NCBI RefSeq assembly: GCF_005154805.1 | Contig: NZ_CP039727.1 | Location: 803,501-867,500, forward strand | Reading direction: 5' to 3' | DNA length: 64,000 nt | DNA from: Bacillus sp. S3 | Lineage (GTDB): Bacteria; Bacillota; Bacilli; Bacillales; Cytobacillaceae | In this document: one piece after another, positions 8,701 through 17,920 of the stretch | Numbering within the stretch: the stretch's first letter is position 1 | Layout: each line of letters begins with the position of its first letter | Translations under genes and position numbers: made by a program | Notes under the pieces: generated by a model | The model's database searches: none | Told to the model about the DNA's origin: nothing | The model's input: the letters and a program-made list of their open reading frames with translations, nothing else

Positions 8701-10466
8701 TAAAATTAGAGCGCATCAAAGAACTAGATAGTGTAACGGTAAATACAACAAGTGATAAATTAACCTTACAGGCCTCTGTGAATAAGGTAGAATGGAAAAC
8801 TCCTAATGAGGGAACCATTGCCCGCTATGTAAGATTACTTAACAACACGGATGAGAATATCACATTCGACCTGAATAAATTTAGCGTTTCATCTAAGGAA
8901 ATCTATGGCCCAAGTTTTGTCGGTACAGATATGGGGATTTCTTCTTCCTATGGCAGTACTGATTCAAGAAATGCGGGCACACTGCTAGCTCCTTTTGATA
9001 AAAAGTTTGACACGAAAGCTATTTTTACGGATTATCAGAGAAAAGGACAGTCGATCACTTATTCAGTTGGTGAGCCTAGAATTTTTAATAGCTTACGTGT
9101 TTATAACGAAGAAAATAACATTAACTATATCCGAGACGCCAAAGTCCAATTGTCGATAGACAATGAAAATTGGACAGATGTTATTACTTTAGGCGATGGT
9201 GTGGACAATCTTGCAGGTGGTAAAGCTGATTACGCAGATATGATTGCAGATGGCTACACACATGATTCTGCTAACCCGGGAAACTATTATTATGGTAATG
9301 ATAATATAGGCGGCATTAAGGCTAAATATATTAGAATTCTCTTTACAGCAAACTATTTAACAAGATTTGCTCATATTAATGAATTCGTCATTAATGGCGG
9401 CGAATATGTTAAAACGGAGAACAATCCAACCTATATTGCAGATCCAATTGAGGAAGAAGGGTTTAGTCCTAAACGTTTATTAGACGGTGATTTGACAACA
9501 GCATTTAGACCAAATATGACTGGTAAAACAAATGGGTCATTAACGTACCGTCTTTCTGAAAAAACAGATGTAGCATTGATTACAATTGTGCAAGGTGCAA
9601 ATGCCATTTCAAAAGCTGCAGTAAGCGCCAGGGTTGGTAAAGATGAATGGGTTGAGCTAGGGGTCCTGAATAAAAGTTTAAATACATTCTATAATCCAAC
9701 CTATGATCATATTTTTGAAATTAAATTAACCTGGGGAAATGTTCAACCAGTTATTTATGAGTTGAATACTTCAACTAATAAAGATTTGTTACCTAATCGT
9801 TCCGTTTTAAAAGGATTATTATCAGAAGAGCTGGATGAATCTCTGTTTACAAAGGAGTCCTATAGTATCTATAAAACAGCTTATGAAAAGGCAAAGGAAG
9901 TGTACAACAACACCCAAGCTACTCAATCTGAATTAGATACTGCAAGTAAGGATCTCAGTGCTGCTAAAACTAAACTTATCCTTTCAATCGATCTTGGAAA
10001 TGAACATTCTGCAAAAATATCATTAACAAAAGAACAAGCACAGCTTTCGAAGGATAATGGAATTCCTTTAAATGTTATGAATGATGAGGTCAATCTATTA
10101 ATCCCATCTTCCATTGTCTCTGAGGAAAGTTTTGAGTTGATCATAGACCGTTTGAAAGATATAAACAAAGCGAAAAGCCCAACTTACGACTTTACAATTT
10201 TAATTGACGGTAAGGAAATCCAGCAATTTGATGAATCAATTATGTTAACATTTACTCTTGATAACAGAAAAGTAAAAGATACAAAAAATTTGAAAGTATT
10301 TTATTTTAATGAGCAAGTAAAAGCATGGGAACTGATTCCTGGCGCTGTTTACAGTGATCGAAAGGTTTCAGTGGAAACCAACCAATTTAGCACTCTCACT
10401 GTATTAGAAGCTGCCGGGGATAAAGCAGAACCAGGTACCCAAGTACCTAAAAAGAAAAAGGATTAG
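5790..10466 (+). CDS. Secreted GH84 beta-N-acetylglucosaminidase (NagH/hyaluronidase-like), multidomain
   Basis: A 1558-residue exported enzyme. A Sec signal peptide (about 1-29, ending PVQA-AS) leads into a GH20b-like N-terminal domain (about 35-175). The GH84 catalytic barrel (about 180-470) carries GFIEGYYGEPW (183-193) and the catalytic aspartate pair Asp300-Asp301 in ILADDAG. A helical bundle follows (about 475-640), then several galactose-binding/F5-8C-like beta domains, a FIVAR-type three-helix module (about 1365-1420) and a tail ending PKKKKD without LPxTG. Known relatives remove terminal GlcNAc from host glycans or hyaluronan. The start is TTG with AGTAGGGGGAG upstream. It is a single-gene unit under a cre-overlapped promoter and an antitermination leader. 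Confidence 0.9.
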   Translation: MKKGFLLNLTIIFAVLFSGISGFIAPVQAASETVKYQIYPNPHEIHYQGGQFDISNTINIVFESNIDSYTKKRVEEIVASKNIKFTVSNEIVADKTNFLVGVYQSKEYVDQYFETHQLNDAAIFEKLDANIVSVDNNVIAVLGKDVDSAFYGVTTVKHIFKQMKDRTIQALTIKDYADVKGRGFIEGYYGEPWSNEDRAELMTFGGEFKMNSYIYAPKDDPKHNGKWRELYTTEELEKISKLAEAGNASKTRFVYTLHPFMNNAIRFNTEENYQADLNVIKAKFTQLLDAGVRKFGILADDAGVPPQGAQTYVRLMNDLTNWLVEQQTKYPGLVTDMIFCPNDYMGNGSSAQIQSLKQLPKSVSIIQTGGKVWGEVSNNFTQTFTNNAGRGPYLWINWPCTDNSKKHLIMGGNETFLQPNVNPANIEGIVLNPMQQSEASKSAIFANADYAWNIWDNVDQAKKNWNDSFAYMDHLNINETPASNALRELSKHMINQNMDTRVAKLEESVELAPKLNEFKAALGKGKITDKAQALIAEFEVIREAAETYKANPGNERTRDQIIYWLDSAVDTANAAIFLLNAEIAHEQGNASAVWENYSQGQASFDASKNHPFRYIDHYEYAEVGVQHIVPFIKTILNDVSIKVQSIVNPDSNSARIITNRTDTPTGSLENLLDNKLGTEVIFKNPNSISIGTYIGVIYEKPLTLNTVRFELGQAGNANDTFTESKAQYTVDGENWIDIEDALYGHVSKVVLENLNLKARGIRLIATKDRANTWLGIKDIVVNETAVENETPQYQLMVPAHFKVYQGSAENLFDGNDNTHIWYNPSGTIKDTSVAGDYIGVDLQKVTDIGRVYFAVGRDTGDKWTEYQLEYSNDNVNYTLVKKYTGKASGMDKVEEDLTGIKARYVRLKNLKNVNVWIKFSEIRVDVAKTSTEYTYTNNDNYKNIAAQHTLENTSLAETTNITLKPKEYVGVKLERIKELDSVTVNTTSDKLTLQASVNKVEWKTPNEGTIARYVRLLNNTDENITFDLNKFSVSSKEIYGPSFVGTDMGISSSYGSTDSRNAGTLLAPFDKKFDTKAIFTDYQRKGQSITYSVGEPRIFNSLRVYNEENNINYIRDAKVQLSIDNENWTDVITLGDGVDNLAGGKADYADMIADGYTHDSANPGNYYYGNDNIGGIKAKYIRILFTANYLTRFAHINEFVINGGEYVKTENNPTYIADPIEEEGFSPKRLLDGDLTTAFRPNMTGKTNGSLTYRLSEKTDVALITIVQGANAISKAAVSARVGKDEWVELGVLNKSLNTFYNPTYDHIFEIKLTWGNVQPVIYELNTSTNKDLLPNRSVLKGLLSEELDESLFTKESYSIYKTAYEKAKEVYNNTQATQSELDTASKDLSAAKTKLILSIDLGNEHSAKISLTKEQAQLSKDNGIPLNVMNDEVNLLIPSSIVSEESFELIIDRLKDINKAKSPTYDFTILIDGKEIQQFDESIMLTFTLDNRKVKDTKNLKVFYFNEQVKAWELIPGAVYSDRKVSVETNQFSTLTVLEAAGDKAEPGTQVPKKKKD

Positions 10467-10579
10467 TTGCATAAACCTATATAATTAAACTATTCCTGTT
10501 ACCATGTGAGAAGCAGTGTGATTTCATCTAATAAGTTGTACAATAGGAAAGATAGGAATACTACTTCTAGGAGAGACGA

Positions 10580-11218
10580 ATGGATACGAAAGAACAATCA
10601 TTATTGAACTATTATTATAGTAAGTTGGTGGATCATAGGTTTGATGAGAAGGATATCTATCCGTTTTTACAATTAATCCGTAATCGGAGCAAAGAGATTC
10701 GTTGTATTAATGAGGTTACAGATTTTATTGTGCAGCGTGAACAGTATACAGGATTTATCACAGACTACCTATTTGAGACGAGAAAAAAGTTTGAGAACCT
10801 CGGAAAGACGAAAACAGCTCTAAGAATAGAAGATGTTTTTTCCTTCAAGGAATTGAAAAGCGGCATCAACAAAGCATTAGAGGAATGGCAGTTAGCAGGG
10901 CTGACAAATGAGCAGCTGAATGATTTTGTCACCTGCCTAATTTCCATTCTGCAGCAAATTCCCATCATGGATGAGGAGAGGGAAGTCGGGAAGCTCTTTT
11001 TTGCCATCTCTAATAAACAAATTATCTTGATGGCAGAAATAGAAGTTTATCAAAATATGTTTAAGAAGACCAATGCTGTCTTTCCTGTTCTAACTGCTAA
11101 TAATAGTTATCTAGATTTGAAAAAGCAGGACCGATATGATACGCCTTATCTATTTGCAGACAAGGTGATTGAAATCATAAGTCACGAAGGGAAGCTGGAG
11201 ATAGTCATTCCGGCATAA
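10580..11218 (+). CDS. Hypothetical protein
   Basis: A 212-residue soluble, mostly helical, charged protein with no signal peptide or membrane segment and no motif I recognise. The ATG follows AGGAGAG at a normal distance. It stands alone between the GH84 gene and a convergent SDR. The preceding 113 bases carry no clear terminator for the GH84 gene, so partial read-through is possible. Confidence 0.6.
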   Translation: MDTKEQSLLNYYYSKLVDHRFDEKDIYPFLQLIRNRSKEIRCINEVTDFIVQREQYTGFITDYLFETRKKFENLGKTKTALRIEDVFSFKELKSGINKALEEWQLAGLTNEQLNDFVTCLISILQQIPIMDEEREVGKLFFAISNKQIILMAEIEVYQNMFKKTNAVFPVLTANNSYLDLKKQDRYDTPYLFADKVIEIISHEGKLEIVIPA

Positions 11219-11252
11219 ACGTGCATTCAATAAGCGTTTTTTTCTAGATTAC

Positions 11253-11285
11253 GAGGTCGGTGTTACCATTCTTTCCGCCGACCTC
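11253..11285. repeat. Inverted repeat between convergent genes
   Basis: Arms GAGGTCGG (11253-11260) and CCGACCTC (11278-11285) with a 17-base loop. No T-run directly follows on either strand, so it is a weak terminator at best. Confidence 0.5.
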
Positions 11286-11337
11286 ACAATCTATACTACT
11301 TCAGACATTTCCTCTGCTTTGCAATGAAAAATGCAAA

Positions 11338-12276
11338 CTACTCTTCGGTGAGCGTGGTGCTCAAGCTCCATATTTGTTCAATATTTTGAGGATTTGTGGC
11401 GTAGCTGGGATAGCTGCTTGAACCGAATATATTCTTTAATTGGGTAAAACCCTTTTCGGTTGTTGATGGTTGAACAATTTCTCTCTTATGATTGATCAGT
11501 TGACCGGTAACATTCTTAAATTCATCTGAGGTGCAAATGTGAAAATAGGTATCGGCCATACCTGATGGCAAAGGATTAGTGAGATTTTGTGCCCATGCAA
11601 ACACCTTCCAAAAGGAATGCATTTTTTTAATCGTCTTTTTTGATAATTTTACGCGGTTAATTTGAAGGGCATTGACTTTAATCCCCATGCTTTTAAATTC
11701 TTCTGCCATTTTGAAGGTTAACATCAATAGCGCTATTTTGGAGTCTCCATACATCTTATACGTGCTATAAGGCCGCGTGCCGCGCATTTCTCCTTGCAAA
11801 TTATCAAACTCGATTTTTCTTTTAGGGTCGAAGAAATTTTTGATGTTTGTTGTACAAGCATTGAGCACTCTTGGATCTTGTGATTTTGCCAGGTGATCAG
11901 CCAATAAACGAGTCATCAAAAAAGGACCGAATGTATTCGTGGCGAAAGATAATTCGATATGCTCGGGGCTAAGTTTGTACTCCTTTTCACCATGGTTTAA
12001 GTAGGCGGCATTATTGATCAGAATGTCCAAGCACGGATATTTTGCATTAAAAGCTGCGCAAAATGTACGAATTGAAGCAAAAGAAGAAACATCAAGCTCC
12101 ATAAGATCTACATTGATATTTTTTGTCGTTTCAATGATTTCTTGTTGTACGGCTTCACTAATCCTCATATTGCGGCAAGCCATGATCACACGATATCCTT
12201 CGGTCGCAAATTTTAATGCTGCTGCTTTCCCAATTCCCGAATTTGCCCCTGTTATGATAACGATTTTGTCTTTCAT
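11338..12276 (-). CDS. SDR-family oxidoreductase (retinol/protochlorophyllide-dehydrogenase-like branch)
   Basis: A 312-residue short-chain dehydrogenase with TGANSGIG (9-16), NNAA (88-91, in place of NNAG) and Tyr176-x-x-x-Lys180 in YGDSK. ATG 12276 is chosen because AGGAGG lies just upstream; an in-frame upstream extension has no ribosome binding site. The segment where this branch normally has a Pro-Gly turn after VNAL reads QINRVK, so cofactor or substrate contacts may differ. It is monocistronic; the substrate is unknown. Confidence 0.8.
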   Translation of the reverse strand: MKDKIVIITGANSGIGKAAALKFATEGYRVIMACRNMRISEAVQQEIIETTKNINVDLMELDVSSFASIRTFCAAFNAKYPCLDILINNAAYLNHGEKEYKLSPEHIELSFATNTFGPFLMTRLLADHLAKSQDPRVLNACTTNIKNFFDPKRKIEFDNLQGEMRGTRPYSTYKMYGDSKIALLMLTFKMAEEFKSMGIKVNALQINRVKLSKKTIKKMHSFWKVFAWAQNLTNPLPSGMADTYFHICTSDEFKNVTGQLINHKREIVQPSTTEKGFTQLKNIFGSSSYPSYATNPQNIEQIWSLSTTLTEE

Positions 12277-12521
12277 CTCGAACCTCCTGTTTTTTACCCA
12301 TATATATAGTCTTTTTTGAACTTGACTTAGACGCCAGTTTGTCCTCTTTACGATGGAAATACTTTGGAATATATCCATTATTATACATTAATGTTTTAAT
12401 TAAATGTTCAGTCTCCCATGGACGATCTGCTTTAACATATGAAACGAAGTTCAGGATTAGAAGGCTTTACAGTTGAAGAGATCGCGGACGTTTTGCTGAA
12501 AATGAAGGTATTTCAAATTTA

Positions 12522-12562
12522 AAAAACACACTCTCAAACCAGATGTGAGATCGAGTGTGTTT
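12522..12562. terminator. Bidirectional terminator-like hairpin
   Basis: Perfect arms AAACACACTC/GAGTGTGTTT around a 20-base loop, with an A-run on the left giving a T-run for minus-strand transcription. It ends the LysM/GH18 gene. Confidence 0.8.
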
Positions 12563-12569
12563 CTAACTT

Positions 12570-13985
12570 TTACCGTGCTGATTTTTTTATCGTAAAATTG
12601 TCATTCAACAAAGCCCAGTTTTGCGGATAGGGATAACCTAGTGCCCAGTAACTGACACCACGGAGATTATATTGTTTGACCATGTCGAACTTAGCTTGAG
12701 CACTCCTGGCATCTTCAAACCATACTTCATGTCCCCGGCCTTGTTCATCTACATAGCGGAAAAATGGTGACTGCGCTGTTGTATCATATTGAATGGAAGC
12801 CCCGTATTTAACGGCTCTCCTTATTGCTTCTTGAGGGCTAAATGTCTCAGCTTCTTGGCCCTTAACATGCGGAAGCAGCCAATCGCGGGCATAAATTTGG
12901 AAGCCTAAAAAGATCTTTTCTGCCGGCATCACCGAGAGGGCATACTCCACCACTTTTCGCATTTGGTTAATAGGGGAGATGGCTTGCGGAGGTCCCAGCC
13001 GGTATCCCCATTCATACGTCATCAGTACGACAAAATCGGCAATTCTTCCGTGTGCCTCATAATCGTGCGCTTCATACAACAGACCGGCTTGGGTTGCACT
13101 CGCCTTTGGTGCAAGTGCAGTTGATACTAAATATCCTTTAGGATGGAGACGGTCAACAGCCAATTGCAGGAATAGATTATAATTCTCGCGATCAGCCGGT
13201 AATACATTTTCGAAATCAATGTTTAACGCTTTATAGCCTTTGGCATCCATCACTTGAATCGCGTTCGTTATGACCTTTTCTCTTAAACTTGGATTAGACA
13301 ACACAATATGTGCTAAGTTTGACCCAGCTTGTGTGGAAGTAAAGTTGGTGATCGATAGCATGGGGACAATATTTTTCGAAATGGCTGCATCCACCATCAC
13401 TTTATCATTCATCGGTTGCAGCGAACCATCTTCCATAATCATATAGGCAAATGGGCTAAAATAAGTAAGGAGCTGACCAATTTCATTCAGAGTTTCGACA
13501 GTTGCTTCGTTCGATTGATACGTATAAGCATTTACCTCGATCGTTGGTTTCGCTCGTGGAATAACTAAGCGCATTCCAGGGTAAATCAAGTTTGGATTTT
13601 CAATTTGATTTTCACGTATAAGGGCCTGAACAGTAGTACCATACCGTCTCGCGATTTGCGCTAATGTTTCCCCGGACTGGACAACATGTGTTATGGGTGG
13701 AATAAATAACTTGGTGCCTGGATATAAAACATTCGGGTTTGTAAGTTGGTTCGCCTGGACAATCGACTGAATCGTCATGCCATATTGCTGAGCAATAGAC
13801 CATAAAGTATCCCCATATTTAACGGTGTGTGAGGTCCCTGGTTTAGGAATAACCAGGGACTGTCCAACCAATAATTTATTTGGGTCGGGCAGCCCATTTA
13901 ATTGAGCAATGGAATTCATATTCACAGCATACCGGTTCGCAATCTGCCAAAGTGTCTCACCAGCACTCACCACATGAATAATCAT
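12570..13985 (-). CDS. sleL: LysM-GH18 spore cortex/germination glucosaminidase (SleL/YaaH-like)
   Basis: A 471-residue protein with three N-terminal LysM repeats (about 2-46, 52-96 and 98-143) and a GH18 barrel (about 150-465). The barrel motif reads NID257FE259, with Glu259 as the presumed acid/base. SleL/YaaH proteins are cortex-fragment-lytic N-acetylglucosaminidases of spores; B. subtilis YaaH has two LysM repeats, so a third is a modest extension. There is no Sec signal peptide, as expected for a protein packed into the spore coat from the mother cell. The ATG is preceded by AGGGGGTG. I could not assign a mother-cell sigma promoter with confidence. Confidence 0.88.
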   Translation of the reverse strand: MIIHVVSAGETLWQIANRYAVNMNSIAQLNGLPDPNKLLVGQSLVIPKPGTSHTVKYGDTLWSIAQQYGMTIQSIVQANQLTNPNVLYPGTKLFIPPITHVVQSGETLAQIARRYGTTVQALIRENQIENPNLIYPGMRLVIPRAKPTIEVNAYTYQSNEATVETLNEIGQLLTYFSPFAYMIMEDGSLQPMNDKVMVDAAISKNIVPMLSITNFTSTQAGSNLAHIVLSNPSLREKVITNAIQVMDAKGYKALNIDFENVLPADRENYNLFLQLAVDRLHPKGYLVSTALAPKASATQAGLLYEAHDYEAHGRIADFVVLMTYEWGYRLGPPQAISPINQMRKVVEYALSVMPAEKIFLGFQIYARDWLLPHVKGQEAETFSPQEAIRRAVKYGASIQYDTTAQSPFFRYVDEQGRGHEVWFEDARSAQAKFDMVKQYNLRGVSYWALGYPYPQNWALLNDNFTIKKSAR

Positions 13986-14090
13986 TAAAACACCCCCTAG
14001 GCAGTTTCATTACTGCATCATATTCAGGAGGCTAGGGGACGGTTCCGATAGGATTATTGGCTTTGCACGCCCCTCCTAAGTGAAAATCCA

Positions 14091-14138
14091 TTAAAAAGCG
14101 CCTGTCCTATAATTGATGTAATTATAGGGACAGGCGCT
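14091..14138 (-). terminator. Terminator formed by a GCCTGTCC-type palindromic element
   Basis: Perfect inverted repeat with AGCGCCTGTCC outer arms and an ATAATT/AATTAT inner stem. On the minus strand it is followed by TTTTT, ending the histidine phosphatase gene. It resembles other palindromes in this window with CAGGC ends. Confidence 0.85.
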
Positions 14139-14143
14139 GTTCG

Positions 14144-14776
14144 CTAGTTATTTACAAATCTCTCTCTAAAAGAGGTATCTGCCAAACGCTCAACTTGGAA
14201 ATCGCCGCCCATGTAGCTGACAATGGAAACGCTGCAATTATCAGGGTGCAGATAATTGTTCGATTTCATTAATTGCATTAAGTAGTTACCGATCGTTATT
14301 CCATGTGAGAATACGAGAATATTTCCGCCTTCTCTTTCATGATTTTTAATTATCTCTTCAATTGCTTCATTTGTCCTCAAATAAAGCTGAACATAGGATT
14401 CACCTTCAGGCGCAGATAAATGTAAATCTTTAAGACTAAATAAGGTTTCTAGGATATTTCCATATTGTTTGGAGATATCAGTGAATAATAGGGATTCTAG
14501 GACACCGAAGTTCATTTCTTTAAGCCGTTCATCGATTGATAGGGGGATTTGCCTATTACTGATTGCATGATTTGCAGTATCTACTACTCTCTGACTCTCA
14601 CTGGCATATGCCGCTTCGAATTCAATATCCGCCAAACCTCTTCCTACAGCTTTGGCCTGTGCAATACCCCTTTCTGTAAGGGGGGAATCACAAAATCCTT
14701 GCATCCTTCTTTCTACATTAAAATGAGTTTCCCCATGCCGGACAAAATATAGCGATACTTTTTTTGGTACAGTCAA
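14144..14776 (-). CDS. Histidine phosphatase family protein (phosphoglycerate-mutase-like)
   Basis: A 210-residue member of the RHG phosphatase family. RHGE (13-16) carries the catalytic phospho-histidine, followed by SPLTERG and a C-terminal VFSHGIT with the second histidine. Members range from cofactor-dependent mutases to broad phosphatases; the substrate cannot be called. The start is TTG at 14776 with AGGTG upstream. It is monocistronic. Confidence 0.88.
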   Translation of the reverse strand: MTVPKKVSLYFVRHGETHFNVERRMQGFCDSPLTERGIAQAKAVGRGLADIEFEAAYASESQRVVDTANHAISNRQIPLSIDERLKEMNFGVLESLLFTDISKQYGNILETLFSLKDLHLSAPEGESYVQLYLRTNEAIEEIIKNHEREGGNILVFSHGITIGNYLMQLMKSNNYLHPDNCSVSIVSYMGGDFQVERLADTSFRERFVNN

Positions 14777-14915
14777 CTTTTAACACCTGCTTTTTTAAGA
14801 TTCTATAGTAGATTTTACCACACAATGGTGTGAGAAAAGGAAACATAAGAATGCACGCCGGTTTTATTCTTTTTCTAATATTATATGAAACGATTTAAAC
14901 ATTAATAAGTTATTA

Positions 14916-14975
14916 ATGCAAAAATCCTTTGCGTATTTTTATGAATAAAACTTTTTGCGCAAAATTATTTTGCGC
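14916..14975 (+). promoter_or_regulatory. Two upstream activating palindromes for a RocR-type activator
   Basis: ATGCAAAAATCCTTTGCGT (14916-14934) and the perfect palindrome GCGCAAAATTATTTTGCGC (14957-14975) lie 40-80 bases upstream of a sigma-54 promoter. Their centres are 41 bp apart, close to four helical turns. B. subtilis roc UAS elements are likewise AT-centred TGCAAA/TTTGCA palindromes bound by RocR. Confidence 0.75.
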
Positions 14976-15013
14976 CGATTGTATACGAACCTTGTAAACA
15001 AAGCAGCGGAAAG

Positions 15014-15031
15014 TTGGCACGATAATTGCAT
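15014..15031 (+). promoter_or_regulatory. Sigma-54 (SigL) promoter of rocA-rocD-rocG
   Basis: TTGGCAC (15014-15020), five bases, then TTGCAT (15026-15031). This is the -24/-12 consensus with exact spacing, ahead of rocA. Confidence 0.93.
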
Positions 15032-15066
15032 TAAAAATAAGTGACCAATAATCAAGGAGGTTTAAC

Positions 15067-16611
15067 ATGAAACCGTACACACATGAACCATTTACTAATT
15101 TTGCAGATGAGAAAGAAAGCCCAGCATTTCAAGAGGCTTTAACCTATGTACAATCCCAATTAGGAAAGGATTACCCAGTCGTTATTGGCGGGGAACCGAT
15201 TACAACGGATAAAAAAATCATCTCTATTAATCCAGCAAATAAAGACGAAGTCATCGGCCGGGTTTCAATGGCAGACCAAGAATTAGCGGAACAAGCGATG
15301 CAGTCAGCCTTAACAACCTTTGAATCTTGGAAAAAGTGGAAGCCGGAACACCGCGCGAATATCATTTTTCGCGCTGCTGCAATCATGAGACGCCGTAAAC
15401 ATGAATTTTCTGCGTACCTTGTGAAGGAAGCAGGAAAGCCATGGAGGGAAGCCGATGCCGACACAGCAGAGGCAATCGATTTCCTTGAGTATTACGGAAG
15501 ACAAATGCTGCGGATTAAAGAAGGCTTCCCGGTAAACAGCCGTGATGGCGAGTTTAACCAATTCCATTACATTCCACTTGGAGTCGGCATTATTATTTCA
15601 CCGTTTAACTTCCCATTAGCGATAATGGCTGGAACAACGGTTGCGGCGATTGTTTCCGGGAACACAGTCCTTTTGAAACCTGCCAACTCCACACCTGTCG
15701 TTGCAGCCAAATTCGTAGAGCTAATGACAGAAGCGGGACTGCCTCAAGGGGTGCTTAACTTTGTACCTGGAAGCGGTGCAGAAATTGGTGATTACCTAGT
15801 GGACCATCCAAAAACACGTTTCGTATCCTTTACAGGTTCCCGTGAGGTTGGCTGCCGCATTAATGAACGTGCAGCAAAGGTTCACCCGGGGCAAATTTGG
15901 ATTAAGCGAGTTATTGCAGAAATGGGCGGTAAGGATACGGTCGTAGTCGACAGCAATGCTGATTTAGAATTAGCTGCAGCAAGCATTGTCTATTCTGCAT
16001 TCGGTTTTTCAGGGCAAAAGTGTTCTGCGGGCTCTCGTGCGGTAGTTCATCAAGATGTGTACGACGAAGTGCTTGAAAAAGCGGTTGCCTTAACGAAAAC
16101 ACTGACTATTGGAAACCCGGAAGATCTTGAAAACTACATGGGACCTGTTATTGATGACAAGTCATTTAAGAAAATCATGAATTATATTGAAGTTGGCAAG
16201 CAAGAAGGCAAATTGATGACTGGCGGTGAAGGCGATGATACGAAGGGCTACTTCATCCAGCCAACGATTTTCGCTGACCTAGATGAAAAATCACGCCTGA
16301 TGCAGGAGGAAATTTTCGGACCGGTCGTGGCATTCTGTAAAGCACGTGATTTTGACCATATGATGGAGATTGCCAATAATACCGATTATGGTTTAACTGG
16401 TGCGCTTATTTCTAATAATCGTGAACATATTGAACGGGCACGGGAAGAATTCCATGTCGGAAACCTGTATTTTAACCGCGTCTGCACCGGTGCGATTGTC
16501 GGTTATCAGCCATTCGGCGGCTTTAATATGTCAGGAACAGACTCTAAAGCAGGCGGCCCTGATTATTTACTGCTTCATATGCAAGCAAAAACAACATCTG
16601 AAACTTTATAA
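15067..16611 (+). CDS. rocA: L-glutamate gamma-semialdehyde (P5C) dehydrogenase
   Basis: An aldehyde dehydrogenase of 514 residues, almost the same length and N-terminal pattern as B. subtilis RocA. It oxidises pyrroline-5-carboxylate/glutamate semialdehyde to glutamate with NAD+. The general base Glu285 (IAEMGGK), nucleophile Cys319 (GQKCSAG) and the SPFNFPL segment are intact. AAGGAGG precedes the ATG. It is the first gene after the sigma-54 promoter and RocR-type palindromes, so arginine/ornithine/proline induction is expected. rocD and rocG follow on the same strand. Confidence 0.96.
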   Translation: MKPYTHEPFTNFADEKESPAFQEALTYVQSQLGKDYPVVIGGEPITTDKKIISINPANKDEVIGRVSMADQELAEQAMQSALTTFESWKKWKPEHRANIIFRAAAIMRRRKHEFSAYLVKEAGKPWREADADTAEAIDFLEYYGRQMLRIKEGFPVNSRDGEFNQFHYIPLGVGIIISPFNFPLAIMAGTTVAAIVSGNTVLLKPANSTPVVAAKFVELMTEAGLPQGVLNFVPGSGAEIGDYLVDHPKTRFVSFTGSREVGCRINERAAKVHPGQIWIKRVIAEMGGKDTVVVDSNADLELAAASIVYSAFGFSGQKCSAGSRAVVHQDVYDEVLEKAVALTKTLTIGNPEDLENYMGPVIDDKSFKKIMNYIEVGKQEGKLMTGGEGDDTKGYFIQPTIFADLDEKSRLMQEEIFGPVVAFCKARDFDHMMEIANNTDYGLTGALISNNREHIERAREEFHVGNLYFNRVCTGAIVGYQPFGGFNMSGTDSKAGGPDYLLLHMQAKTTSETL

Positions 16612-16686
16612 TAATTTATTTGCCCGAAAGGGGACTTCTTCCTGAAGCTCCCACTTTCAGGATAAACAATGAAGGGAGCAAACATA

Positions 16687-17889
16687 GTGACTAAAACAAC
16701 AGCAAAGACAACTGAAATTATTGAACAGACAGAAAAATTTGGTGCGAATAACTATCATCCGCTGCCAATCGTTATTTCAAAAGCAGAGGGAGTATGGGTA
16801 GAAAGTCCAGAAGGGAATCGCTACATGGATATGCTTAGTGCCTATTCAGCCGTTAACCAAGGGCACCGTCATCCAAAAATCATTCAAGCCTTAAAGGATC
16901 AAGCCGATAAAGTAACACTTACTTCTAGGGCCTTCCATAACGACCAGCTTGGTCTATGGTATGAAAAGGTTTGTCAATTAACAAATAAAAACATGGCTCT
17001 CCCGATGAATACAGGGGCAGAGGCTGTCGAAACCGCCCTTAAGGCTGCGCGCCGCTGGGGATATGATGTGAAGGGGATTGGTGAAAACCAAGCAGAAATT
17101 ATTGCCTGTATCGGCAACTTCCATGGCCGGACAATGGGAGCTGTCTCCTTATCGTCTGATCCGGAATATAAGCGCGGCTTTGGTCCGATGCTGCCCGGAA
17201 TCAATTTAATCCCTTACGGTGACATTGAGGCGTTAAAAGCAGCGATTACACCAAATACCGCTGCGTTTTTAATCGAGCCTATCCAAGGAGAAGCGGGGAT
17301 CATTATTCCACCGGCAGGATTTATTAAAGCAGCCTTTGATTTATGTAAAGAAAACAATGTCCTGTTCATAGCTGATGAAATTCAAGCAGGACTAGCGCGT
17401 ACGGGTAAAATGTTCGCTTATGAGTGGGAAGGAATCAATCCTGATATGCTGATTTTAGGAAAAGCCCTCGGCGGCGGCGTGTTCCCGATTTCATGCGTAG
17501 TGGCGAATGCCGATATTTTAGGCGTATTCAACCCTGGCTCACATGGATCGACGTTTGGCGGAAATCCACTTGCTTGTGCCGTTTCTATTGCAGCACTTGA
17601 AGTAATTGAAGAAGAAAAACTAGCTGAACGCTCGCTTGAATTAGGAAACTACTTCCTTGAACAATTAAAAGCTATCGACAATCCTATCATTAAAGAAATT
17701 AGGGGCAGAGGCTTGTTTATTGGTGTTGAGCTAACAGAGGAAGCTAGGGTCTATTGTGAGCAGTTAAAGGATAAAGGGTTATTATGCAAAGAAACACATG
17801 AAACTGTCATTCGCTTTGCACCGCCGCTCATTATTACAAAAGAAGAAATCGATTGGGCTATTGAGAAAATTAAAGAGGTTTTAGCTTAA
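16687..17889 (+). CDS. rocD: Ornithine aminotransferase
   Basis: A PLP-dependent class III aminotransferase of 400 residues that transfers the delta-amino group of ornithine to 2-oxoglutarate, giving glutamate semialdehyde for RocA. The GANNYHPLP start region, [16 protein letters not shown] and the PLP lysine in LGKALGGG match the RocD subfamily. GTG 16687 is preferred over ATG 16669 because GAAGGGAG lies directly upstream of the GTG while the ATG has none. It is 75 bases after rocA, with a small CCTGAA/TTCAGG hairpin between them. Confidence 0.95.
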   Translation: MTKTTAKTTEIIEQTEKFGANNYHPLPIVISKAEGVWVESPEGNRYMDMLSAYSAVNQGHRHPKIIQALKDQADKVTLTSRAFHNDQLGLWYEKVCQLTNKNMALPMNTGAEAVETALKAARRWGYDVKGIGENQAEIIACIGNFHGRTMGAVSLSSDPEYKRGFGPMLPGINLIPYGDIEALKAAITPNTAAFLIEPIQGEAGIIIPPAGFIKAAFDLCKENNVLFIADEIQAGLARTGKMFAYEWEGINPDMLILGKALGGGVFPISCVVANADILGVFNPGSHGSTFGGNPLACAVSIAALEVIEEEKLAERSLELGNYFLEQLKAIDNPIIKEIRGRGLFIGVELTEEARVYCEQLKDKGLLCKETHETVIRFAPPLIITKEEIDWAIEKIKEVLA

Positions 17890-17920
17890 AAATACACTAT
17901 TATTCTATGAGGTGTCTTAC

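Noticed and set aside
12439..12522. A 27-codon frame (start MKRSSGLEGFTVEEIADVLL) between the SDR and the LysM/GH18 gene
   Set aside because: It has no ribosome binding site and its end runs into the terminator hairpin. It may be the remnant of a lost gene, but nothing supports expression.
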